Positions 1 through 6,073 of a stretch of DNA of 18,380 nucleotides are shown one piece after another. A model generated the notes under the pieces. That model saw only the letters and a program-made list of their open reading frames with translations. It was not told where the DNA came from and made no database searches. The position numbers were made by a program, and so were the translations under genes. The stretch lies in NCBI GenBank assembly GCA_964542745.1, contig CAZIVR010000077.1:1-18380 (forward strand), read 5' to 3'. Source of the DNA: DATKAB01 sp964542745 (GTDB taxonomy: Bacteria > Eisenbacteria > RBG-16-71-46). Within the stretch, counting starts at the first letter, position 1. Every line of letters begins with the position of its first letter.

Positions 1-492
1 GAGCGGCTCGTCGAGCAGGTAGAGGCGCGGCCGTCGCACCAGGGCGCGGCCCAGTGCCACCCGCTGCTGCTGGCCGCACGAGAGCTCGGCCGGGCGGCGG
101 CCGAGCTGCTCGAGGATCCCGAGCGACTCGGCGGTCTCGCGCACGCGCGCGCGGATCTCCCCGCGGGGCACCCGCCGGGTTTCGAGCGCGAGCCCGAGGT
201 TGCCCTCCACGGTGAGGTGCGGGTAGAGCGCGTAGTTCTGGAACACGAACCCGACCCCGCGCTCACCCGCCGGCCGGGCGTCGAGGCGTTCGTCGCCGAG
301 CCACAGTTCGCCGGAGGTGGCGGCCTCGAGCCCGGCCACCACGCGGAGCAGCGTGGACTTGCCGCAGCCGGACGGGCCGAGCAGCGTGAGCACCCGGCCC
401 GGGCGCGCCTCGAACGACACGCCGTCGAGCGCGCGGGTGCCGTCCGGAAAGACCTTGGTGAGGCGCTCTCCCCTCAGGATCGTCACGGTCAT
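1..492 (-). CDS. Sugar ABC transporter ATP-binding protein (MalK/UgpC type), 3' end off the left edge
   Basis: This is the cytoplasmic ATPase subunit of a carbohydrate ABC importer, which drives the permease pair encoded just upstream. Only the first 164 residues lie in the window; the family is usually about 350-400 residues with a C-terminal regulatory (TOBE/MalK) domain, which is not visible. Seen: Walker A GPSGCGKST (39-47), Q-loop FQNYALYPHLTV (Q85), signature region LSCGQQQRVALGRAL (from residue 137) and Walker B LYLLDEP (157-163). The FQNYALYPH segment is typical of the MalK/UgpC (CUT1) class. The ATG overlaps the stop of the preceding permease in an ATGA junction, which fixes the start and implies translational coupling. 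One oddity is that the ABC signature reads LSCGQ, not LSGGQ. The family call is secure; the transported substrate is not shown by this gene. Confidence 0.93.
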   Translation of the reverse strand, partial: MTVTILRGERLTKVFPDGTRALDGVSFEARPGRVLTLLGPSGCGKSTLLRVVAGLEAATSGELWLGDERLDARPAGERGVGFVFQNYALYPHLTVEGNLGLALETRRVPRGEIRARVRETAESLGILEQLGRRPAELSCGQQQRVALGRALVRRPRLYLLDEPL

Positions 493-1340
493 CCCTTCAG
501 CGCGCCCCGGGTCAGGCCCGAGACGATGCGGCGCTGGAACAGCAGCACCAGCGCGATGAGGGGAAGCGTGGCGAGCACGACCGCCGCCGACAGCTGCCCC
601 CACGGGATCTCGTAGAGCGACGCGCCGCTCACGCTCGCGATTCCGGCCGTGACCGTCTTGCCTTCGTCGCGGGTCATGAACGTGAGCGCCAGCATGAACT
701 CGTTCCAGCAGAAGATGAAGACCAGGATCGCGGTGGTCGCGAGCGCGGGAGCCGCCAGCGGCAGGTGGATCCGCCACAGCCGGCCGGCCATCGAGAGCCC
801 GTCGAGGCGCGCGGCCTCGTCCAGCTGGGCGGGCAGCGATCGCAGGGTGCTCTCCAGCACCCAGACCGCGAGCGGCAGGTTGAGCGCCGCGTAGGGAATC
901 ACCAGCGCGACCGGGTGGTTGAGCGCCCCGGCGGCGCGCACCCCTTCGTACAGCGGGAACAGGAGCAGGATCGGCGGGAACAGCGACACTCCGAGCAGCG
1001 CGAGCAGCACGGCGAGGCGGCCGCGCCCGGGAAGGCGCGCCAGCGCCGCCGCGGCGAGCGAGGCGAAACCCACGCACAGGAGCGTCGCCCACGCCGAGAT
1101 CCACGCGCTGTTCGCGAGGTAGCGGGCGAACGGCTTGCGTTCCCACAGCGTCGCCACGTGCTCGAAGGTGGGTGGACGCGGCAGGTACACGGTCGGCGCC
1201 TGCGTGATCTGGCCGTCGGGCTTGATCGCGGTGAGCGCCTGCCACGCCGCCGGCGCCACGCTCCAGGCGAGCAGGGCCGCCACGGCCAGCGGCAGCAGCG
1301 CGCGGGACAGGCCGGGCCCTCCCCGGCGCAGGACGTTCAC
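489..1340 (-). CDS. Carbohydrate ABC transporter permease, MalG-like
   Basis: This is a 283-residue inner-membrane permease of the CUT1 sugar ABC family. Hydrophobic segments lie near residues 13-33, 80-100, 108-131, 143-163, 199-220 and 249-269, matching the six helices usual for MalG-type subunits. The cytoplasmic EAA loop that docks the ATPase is clear at 175-194 (EAARLDGLSMAG, then IHLP). The GTG start is chosen because it overlaps the preceding stop in a GTGA junction and has a GGAGG ribosome binding site 5 nt upstream. The open frame runs much further upstream, but that stretch is only an antisense-like reading of the preceding permease. The 3' end overlaps the ATPase start by 4 nt. It forms a heterodimer with the MalF-like protein encoded just upstream. 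Confidence 0.93.
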   Translation of the reverse strand: MNVLRRGGPGLSRALLPLAVAALLAWSVAPAAWQALTAIKPDGQITQAPTVYLPRPPTFEHVATLWERKPFARYLANSAWISAWATLLCVGFASLAAAALARLPGRGRLAVLLALLGVSLFPPILLLFPLYEGVRAAGALNHPVALVIPYAALNLPLAVWVLESTLRSLPAQLDEAARLDGLSMAGRLWRIHLPLAAPALATTAILVFIFCWNEFMLALTFMTRDEGKTVTAGIASVSGASLYEIPWGQLSAAVVLATLPLIALVLLFQRRIVSGLTRGALKG

Positions 1341-2224
1341 GTGGCCCTCCTTCCCGCGGCGCGCGCGAGTCCGAGCATCGCCGCGGCCAGCAGCGCCGCG
1401 AGCAGGGCGCCCTGGACCGCGACCGCCGAACCGTAACCGAACTCGAGGTAGCGGAAATAGTTCTGGTACGCGTAGAGGGAGACGGTCTCGGTGGCCCCGC
1501 CCGGTCCCCCGCCGGTCATCACGTACGGCAGGTCGAAGGCGCCGTACGCCTGCACCGCGCGGAACGCCCCCGCCACGAGCAGCGACGGCGCGAGCAGCGG
1601 CAGGACGATGCGCCGGAGCCGCTGCGCCGCCGTGAGCCCGTCCACGCGGGCCGCTTCGAGCACCGTTTCGGGAATCCCCTGCAGCCCCGCCAGCACGATC
1701 AGCATGACGAACGGGGTGGTCTTCCAGACGTCGGCGACGATCATCGCCGCCATCGCGGTGGCGGGCATTCCGAGCCACGCCACCGGATCGGAGGCGAGGC
1801 CGGCCCGCCGCAGCAGGTCGTTGAGCACGCCGAAGGCGTCGTTGAAGATCCACGCCCAGGCCAGCGCCATGACCGCGGTGGGAAGCGCCCACGGCAGCAT
1901 CACCAGGGCGCGCACGCCCCCGCGGCCCGGGAAGCGCCGGTGGAGGAGCAGGGCGAACGCCACCCCCAGCGCGAGCTCGATCGCCACCGAGGCGCCGGTG
2001 AAGAGCGCGGTGTTGCCGAGCGCGCTCCACCAGCGCCCGTCCTGCCAGAGGCGCGCGAAGTGCTCGAGCCCCGCGGGCCGGGCCACGATCCCCCCCGCGA
2101 GCTCCACGTGGCTCACGCTCAGTTGCGCGACGCGCAGGATCGGGAACGCCACCACCAGCGCGAGCAGGGCGAGTCCAGGGAAGAGCAGCAGCAGCCGCTC
2201 GCGGGTCCAGCCGGCCGCCCTCAT
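1337..2224 (-). CDS. Carbohydrate ABC transporter permease, MalF-like
   Basis: This is a 295-residue inner-membrane permease, the first of the two permease genes as usual in CUT1 operons. A hydrophobic helix at 10-31 is followed by a short periplasmic stretch and further helices near 70-94, 106-127, 155-179, 209-229 and 265-287. The EAA loop is at 190-209 (EAARVDGLTAA, then IVLP). The motif YVMTGGGPGGATETVSLYAY near 234-253 is a hallmark of MalF/UgpA-type subunits. The ATG overlaps the stop of the solute-binding protein gene (ATGA), and the stop overlaps the next permease start (GTGA), so translation is probably coupled through the whole transporter. It lacks the long P2 periplasmic loop of enterobacterial MalF, as do most non-enteric members. 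Confidence 0.93.
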   Translation of the reverse strand: MRAAGWTRERLLLLFPGLALLALVVAFPILRVAQLSVSHVELAGGIVARPAGLEHFARLWQDGRWWSALGNTALFTGASVAIELALGVAFALLLHRRFPGRGGVRALVMLPWALPTAVMALAWAWIFNDAFGVLNDLLRRAGLASDPVAWLGMPATAMAAMIVADVWKTTPFVMLIVLAGLQGIPETVLEAARVDGLTAAQRLRRIVLPLLAPSLLVAGAFRAVQAYGAFDLPYVMTGGGPGGATETVSLYAYQNYFRYLEFGYGSAVAVQGALLAALLAAAMLGLARAAGRRAT

Positions 2225-3534
2225 CGCCGCGCCCCGCTCGCACGCCCGGGCCGTGCCTCGGCCAGCATGGCGCGGGTCTCGCGCGCCGCGGCCCGCAGCG
2301 CGCGCCCGGCGGGGGCCGCGCCCGACAACGCCGCGCTCAGGTGACGCTGGAGGATGTCGGAGGCCAGCGCGTAGCGCGCGATGGTGGGGCGCGGGACCGC
2401 GTGCTCGTGGAGCCGCTCCAGCTCCGCGAGGAACGGATTGGCGGCCAGCAGCGCGGAATCGCGGTACGCCTCGCGGCGCGCCGGCGCGTAGCCGGTGGGC
2501 GCGCACAGCCGGCGCTGCGACTCGAGCGAGGTCGCGTGCCGGATGAAGTCGAGCGCCAGTTCCGGCGAGCGGCTGTAGGCGGAGATGCCGAGACCCCAGC
2601 CGCCGAGCGTCCCGGACGGACGGCCGCCCGGACCGCTCACCATCGCGGTCACGCCCACCTTGCCGCGCAGCGGCGAGTCGTCGGCCTGCGCCAGCCGCCA
2701 CACGTAGGGCCAGCTCCGCAGGAACACCGCCCGGCCGTCCTGGAAGAGCCGGCGGCTCTCCTCCTCCTGGTACGTGGTCACCCCCGGCGGGCTCACGGCG
2801 TCCCCGCGCAGGCAGCCGGTCATGAACTCGAGCGCCGCGATGGCGGGTGGCTCGTCGAGCCCCACCTCGAGCGTCACGGGATCCACCCAGCGGCCCCCGT
2901 GGCCGCGCAGCACCTCGAGGAAGTCGCAGACCAGGCCCTCGTACTGCTTGCCCTGCCAGACGAAGCCCCACACCTCGGGCGGCGACTGGAGCGCGCGCGC
3001 GGCCGACGCCAGCTCGGTGAAGGTGCGCGGCGGCGCGAGGCCGGCGGCCTCGAGGCGGTCGCGGCGGTAGTAGAGGAGTCCCACGTCGGTGCGCACCGGC
3101 ACGCGGTAGAGCCGGTCCCCGAACGTGCCCGCGGCGAGGGCGGCGGGCAGGAAGGCGTCGCGCTCGTCCCCGTCCAGCCTGCCGTCGAGCGGCAGCAGCC
3201 ATCCGGCCGAGGCGAACTTGGCGGCCCAGGTCACGTCCATGTAGACGAGGTCGAAGGTCGGGTCGCGCGCCAGCAGCGAGGCCGTGTAGAGGTTCTCGCG
3301 CAGGTCGGTGGACTGCGGGCCCTCCACGAGCCTCACCGTCGCCCCGGGACGAACCCGTTCGAAGTCGCGCGCGATCGGCTCCCAGAAGCGGCGCTCGGCC
3401 GGCGGCAGCATCAGCGTGAGGGTGGCGGGAGCGGCGTCGCGCGGAGGGCCCGCGGCGCACCCGGCCGCGAGCGCCAGGCACACGCCGCCCAGCACCGCCG
3501 CGCGCCTGCGCGAATCCGTGGCGAAACCCCTCAT
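2221..3534 (-). CDS. Family 1 extracellular solute-binding lipoprotein (trehalose/maltose-type)
   Basis: This 437-residue protein should be the substrate receptor of the ABC importer encoded downstream. An Arg-rich N-terminus and hydrophobic core end in the lipobox LAAGC, giving lipidation at Cys26, so it is membrane-tethered. The body has family-1 features: an N-terminal lobe with TLTLMLPPAERRFWEPIARD (39-58), FDLVYMDVTWAAKFASAGWL, a hinge region with VPVRTDVGLLYYRRDRL, and GGWGLGISAYSRSPELALDF in the C lobe. The stretch FVWQGKQYEGLVCDFLEVL resembles trehalose/maltose binders of the ThuE/TMBP/LpqY kind; that substrate guess is inference from memory of the family. A GGAGG site sits 4 nt before the ATG. 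The gene follows the MscS gene after a 64-nt gap with no clear terminator, so it probably belongs to the same transcript. Confidence 0.9.
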   Translation of the reverse strand: MRGFATDSRRRAAVLGGVCLALAAGCAAGPPRDAAPATLTLMLPPAERRFWEPIARDFERVRPGATVRLVEGPQSTDLRENLYTASLLARDPTFDLVYMDVTWAAKFASAGWLLPLDGRLDGDERDAFLPAALAAGTFGDRLYRVPVRTDVGLLYYRRDRLEAAGLAPPRTFTELASAARALQSPPEVWGFVWQGKQYEGLVCDFLEVLRGHGGRWVDPVTLEVGLDEPPAIAALEFMTGCLRGDAVSPPGVTTYQEEESRRLFQDGRAVFLRSWPYVWRLAQADDSPLRGKVGVTAMVSGPGGRPSGTLGGWGLGISAYSRSPELALDFIRHATSLESQRRLCAPTGYAPARREAYRDSALLAANPFLAELERLHEHAVPRPTIARYALASDILQRHLSAALSGAAPAGRALRAAARETRAMLAEARPGRASGARR

Positions 3535-3598
3535 GCCGCCTCCGTTTTCCCGCGACGGTCGCTCCGCTTCGGACGCGGATCGCCGCCGCCTTCGGTCC

Positions 3599-4642
3599 TC
3601 AGCGGGAGCCCCCCGGGACTTCCGCCATGTGCACCACGCGCTGCGGGAACGGGATCTCGATCCCGGCCTCGCCGTACCGCCGGTGCAGCCGCTTCAGGAA
3701 CTCGTGCGTCGCCGTGAACCGCGCCGGGAACTCCTTCACCCGCAGGATGACCTTGAAGTTGACCGAGGAGTCGGCGAACGTGTGGAATCGCATGCGGGGC
3801 TCGTGATCCGGATCGGCGCCCTCGACCGTCCGCTGGACGTCGCGGGCCACCTCGAGCGTGACGCGCTCCACTTCCTCGAGGTCGGAGCCGTAGGCCACGC
3901 CCCCCTCGACCGGGACCGACTGGCCGACGTCCGGGAACGCGTAGTTCTTCACGATGATCTCGGAGATGCGCGCGTTCGGGACAATGATGAGGTTGTTGGG
4001 CAGCTCGCGGATCTCGGTCGAGCGCCAGCCGATGTCCACGACGAAGCCCTGCTGGCCGGTCTCCAGCTCGATGTAGTCGCCCACGCGGATCTTGCGCGCG
4101 AGCGTGACGTGGAACCCCGCGAACAGGTTGGACAGGGTCGGCTGCAGGGCCAGCGCGACGGCCAGCGATCCCACGCCGAGCGCGGTCAGGATCGGCGTGA
4201 TCGCGATGCCGAGGTTGCCGAGCACCACCAGGGCGCCGAGCCCGATCACCACGATGCGGACCGCGTTCTGCGTGAGCGTGGTCGCCGGGACCGCCTCCGG
4301 CCAGCGGCGCGCGCGCGCTTCCACGACGTAGGTCAGGAACGAGGCCAGGGCGAAGGACAGCGACAGGAGCAGCGCCGCGGTGGCCCCGCGGTCCACCCGG
4401 GTGATCACGACCTCGGCCGGGTGCCCGTAGCGGATGCCCAGCACCACGCCCAGCACCAGGAACCAGAACGGAACGTGGGGCCGGAGCGCCTTGAGCAGCG
4501 CGTCGTCGAGGTCGGTGCGGGTGCGGCGCATCAGGCGCGCGAGCAGCTCGAGCCCGAAGCGGCTCACGAGCCAGCCGAGCGCCCAGGTCGCCGAGGCGAC
4601 TCCCGCGGCGATTCCCCACCGGATCAGGTCTTCACGCTCCAT
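3599..4642 (-). CDS. MscS-family small-conductance mechanosensitive ion channel
   Basis: This 347-residue inner-membrane protein should open under membrane tension to release solutes during hypo-osmotic shock. Hydrophobic segments lie near residues 8-30, 58-72, 86-107 and 126-147, followed by the pore helix around 150-180. The pore region reads GVGSLAVALALQPTLSNLFAG, close to the Gly/Ala-packed TM3 and LSNLAAG segment of E. coli MscS. The cytoplasmic beta domain follows (VGDYIELETGQQGFVVDIGW; NNLIIVPNARISEIIVKNY; VAYGSDLEEVERV). The length is somewhat above E. coli MscS (286), explained by two extra N-terminal helices. The ATG has an AAAGGAG site 9 nt upstream and lies inside the end of the TetR gene (11-nt overlap). 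Its place between a regulator and a sugar importer suggests coordinated osmotic control. Confidence 0.93.
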   Translation of the reverse strand: MEREDLIRWGIAAGVASATWALGWLVSRFGLELLARLMRRTRTDLDDALLKALRPHVPFWFLVLGVVLGIRYGHPAEVVITRVDRGATAALLLSLSFALASFLTYVVEARARRWPEAVPATTLTQNAVRIVVIGLGALVVLGNLGIAITPILTALGVGSLAVALALQPTLSNLFAGFHVTLARKIRVGDYIELETGQQGFVVDIGWRSTEIRELPNNLIIVPNARISEIIVKNYAFPDVGQSVPVEGGVAYGSDLEEVERVTLEVARDVQRTVEGADPDHEPRMRFHTFADSSVNFKVILRVKEFPARFTATHEFLKRLHRRYGEAGIEIPFPQRVVHMAEVPGGSR

Positions 4643-5351
4643 GGCGTCTCGCTCCTTTCGTCGTGGTCGCTCGTCGCCGAGTTCCGCCCGCGCGCGGACG
4701 GGAGGCGCGTCGCGGCGCCGGACGCTCGAAGCCGCGAACCAGCGCGACCATGCCGCGCAGCGTGGCGCGCGAGCCGAGGCCCGCCGGCACGAACCCGGCG
4801 ACCGCCGCGCGGGTCGAGGCCACGCCCGAGAGCGCCCCGAACAGCAGGGCGGCGACCTCCATCGAGTCCTCGCGTTTCGCGGCCGGTGCCGGACGCTTCA
4901 GGGTGAGGATGTGGCCCAGTCCCGCGAGGTAATGCTTGAGGACGCGCCTCAGCTTAGGGGTCTCGGGGCGCCCGAACTTCATCATCCCGCGGGCCTGGTG
5001 GAGGATCCGCATCAAGTCCGGATTCTCCTCGAAGAAGCGCAGGTGGGCCGCCGCGGCGCGCTCCACGAGATCGTCCCGGTCGCGGGCCCCCTGCGCCTCG
5101 CGATGCACGTGGCCCAGCAGTTCGCTGAGCCCGGAAGTCACGACCGCCTCGATGAGCGCCTCCTTGTTCTCGAAATACCCGTAGATCGTGCCCTTCGCGA
5201 TCCCCGCCCCCCGCGTCAGGTCCTCGATGCGCGACTCGTACAGCCCGCGCTGGCCGAAGAGCCGGCGGCCGGCCTCCAGCAACTCGCGCCGCGTCGCCTG
5301 CTTGCGATGTTCGCGGCGCCCGGGCAGCGGCCGGGCGCGCCCCGCGCTCAC
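4632..5351 (-). CDS. TetR/AcrR-family transcriptional regulator
   Basis: This is a DNA-binding repressor, predicted to control its own operon. From the GTG at 5351 it is 239 residues. The HTH is at about 17-66 (RKQATRRELLEAGRRLF, then GIAKGTIYGYFENKEALIEAV), typical of TetR recognition helices. Residues 75-205 form the helical ligand-binding and dimerisation part. The last 30 residues are an Arg-rich tail, which is unusual, and it overlaps the MscS gene start. The open frame continues to 5576, but a start there would place the operator palindrome inside the gene, so I reject it. The GTG overlaps the stop of a 22-codon leader frame that has a strong ribosome binding site. Either TetR translation is coupled to the leader, or a one-base error hides an ATG start at 5416. 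A GTG at 5432 is a third option. Ligand unknown. Confidence 0.88.
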   Translation of the reverse strand: MSAGRARPLPGRREHRKQATRRELLEAGRRLFGQRGLYESRIEDLTRGAGIAKGTIYGYFENKEALIEAVVTSGLSELLGHVHREAQGARDRDDLVERAAAAHLRFFEENPDLMRILHQARGMMKFGRPETPKLRRVLKHYLAGLGHILTLKRPAPAAKREDSMEVAALLFGALSGVASTRAAVAGFVPAGLGSRATLRGMVALVRGFERPAPRRASRPRAGGTRRRATTTKGARRHGA

Positions 5352-5416
5352 GATCGGCGCTCGCGGGCGCGCGGAGCCGCGGGGTGCGGGGTGCGGGAGG
5401 ATCTCGCTTCGGGCAT
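5348..5416 (-). CDS. Possible 22-codon leader peptide, or the displaced start of the TetR gene
   Basis: An ATG at 5416 is preceded by GGAGG (5425-5421, minus strand) with a 4-nt spacer, the best ribosome binding site in this region. The frame begins MPEARSSRTPHPAAPRARER, is rich in Arg, Pro and Ala, and closes after 22 codons at a TGA that overlaps the in-frame GTG of the TetR gene as GTGA. Two readings fit. It may be a real short leader that couples translation into the regulator. Or it may be the true N-terminus of TetR, separated by a frameshift or sequencing indel; its basic, Pro-rich character would suit the disordered start of a TetR protein. I slightly prefer the second. Confidence 0.3.
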   Translation of the reverse strand: MPEARSSRTPHPAAPRARERRS

Positions 5417-5437
5417 GGCACCTCCGGATCACAAAGT

Positions 5438-5451
5438 TGACCGACTGGTCA
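5438..5451. promoter_or_regulatory. TetR-type operator palindrome (proximal)
   Basis: This is an inverted repeat, TGACC, 4-nt centre GACT, GGTCA. It lies just upstream of the ribosome binding site of the TetR leader. The half-site resembles operators of many TetR/AcrR regulators, and position fits autorepression because it falls around the expected transcription start. The palindrome is seen directly; binding by the adjacent regulator is inference. Confidence 0.6.
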
Positions 5452-5480
5452 GTTTTGACAGGTTGACGGGCTCCCGTCAA
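5452..5480 (-). promoter_or_regulatory. Candidate promoter of the TetR-MscS-ABC operon
   Basis: On the minus strand a good -35 hexamer, TTGACG (5480-5475), is followed after 17 nt by CAAAAC (5457-5452), a weak -10. The -35 lies inside the distal palindrome and the -10 abuts the proximal one, so a regulator bound at either site would block polymerase. The -10 match is poor, so the exact promoter is uncertain, but the arrangement upstream of the operon is sensible. Confidence 0.35.
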
Positions 5481-5482
5481 CC
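5461..5482. promoter_or_regulatory. Second, perfect palindrome upstream of TetR (distal operator candidate)
   Basis: Arms GGTTGACGGG (5461-5470) and CCCGTCAACC (5473-5482) form a perfect 10-bp inverted repeat with a 2-nt centre. It carries the same TTGAC core found at the edge of the proximal operator (5437-5441) and again at 5455-5459. It could be a second regulator site overlapping the -35 element. A transcript hairpin is less likely because the loop would be only 2 nt. Confidence 0.5.
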
Positions 5483-5600
5483 CATGGGGGGCGCGGACCC
5501 CGCGCGGCGCTCCGAAGCCGGCCGCGGAGTCCCGGCCCGCGTGCCTTCGGCGGGCCCGCGGGCTGCGGGGAGGCACCCGGTCCCCTCGCCCGAAACGCGA

Positions 5601-5632
5601 ATCGCCCGCCCGGTGGCCGCCGGGCGGGCGAT
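5601..5632 (-). terminator. Strong hairpin terminator after the Cys-rich protein gene
   Basis: A perfect 13-bp stem (ATCGCCCGCCCGG and its complement) has a 6-nt loop and lies 32 nt beyond the stop of the Cys-rich protein gene. The minus-strand continuation (TTCGCGTTTCG) has only short T runs, so it is an imperfect intrinsic terminator. It separates that transcript from the TetR promoter. Between it and the TetR palindromes (5483-5600) I see no gene or clear signal. Confidence 0.6.
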
Positions 5633-5664
5633 CGTTGCTGCGCGGGGCGGGGCCCCGTTCGACG

Positions 5665-6036
5665 CTAGCGGCCGCCGCTTCCGCCGCCCTGGTGGTGGCA
5701 GCCGTCCATGCAGTCCCTGCGTCCCACGATCAGGCGTTGCACCGCGGCGGCATGCCGGGCGGATTCGGCCGCCAGGCAGGCGGCGTTCTGCGCACAGGCG
5801 CGCACGTTCTCGGTGTGCAGGGCGGATTCGACCCGGTTCGAGTCGGCGTAGGCGCGCGCGCAGGCCGAGATGCAGTTCCCCGAGCGCTCCTGGGCGGAGA
5901 TCGAGAGCCCGTCGGGGCCGAGGACGTTGTCCTCGACGAGGCGGCACTGGGAAACGAGCACCGCGACGCAGGCGCCGACGCCGGTCATGAGAAGGACTCT
6001 CCAACGGCGGCGCAGGGATTGTGTGGCAAGGCTCAT
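5665..6036 (-). CDS. Small secreted Cys-rich protein of unknown function
   Basis: I do not recognise a named family. The 123-residue product begins with Arg residues at 9-13 and a hydrophobic core at 14-30 (VLLMTGVGACVAVLVSQC), so it is exported or membrane-anchored. Cys31 could be lipidated, but Gln at -1 is not a normal lipobox. The remaining cysteines form spaced pairs: C55-x3-C59, C81-x5-C87 and C109-x3-C113. They sit in an Ala/Glu/Arg-rich, probably helical body (about 55-110), followed by HHQ and a glycine-rich end. The pairs could form disulfides across a helical hairpin or bind metal; CMDGCHH is also a CX3CH pattern, rarely used for heme. The ATG has AGGAG 5 nt upstream. The gene lies 37 nt after the YjbH-like gene on the same strand and ends before a strong hairpin, so the two are probably co-transcribed. 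Confidence 0.75.
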   Translation of the reverse strand: MSLATQSLRRRWRVLLMTGVGACVAVLVSQCRLVEDNVLGPDGLSISAQERSGNCISACARAYADSNRVESALHTENVRACAQNAACLAAESARHAAAVQRLIVGRRDCMDGCHHQGGGSGGR

Positions 6037-6073
6037 GGACGCTCCTGGGGTTCGCGTGGCACGGATGCGTGGC

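Noticed and set aside
5455..5460. A consensus TTGACA -35 hexamer on the plus strand
   Set aside because: There is no -10 at suitable spacing and no plus-strand gene downstream; it is better explained as part of the repeated TTGAC operator core.
5352..5576. N-terminal extension of TetR to 5576
   Set aside because: It would put the operator palindromes and candidate promoter inside the coding region and add about 75 residues before the HTH, which TetR proteins normally have near the N-terminus.
5764..5776. CMDGCHH as a genuine cytochrome c heme site
   Set aside because: The standard motif is CXXCH; CX3CH is rare and nothing else in the protein or its neighbours suggests cytochrome biogenesis. 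Kept only as a possibility in the findings.
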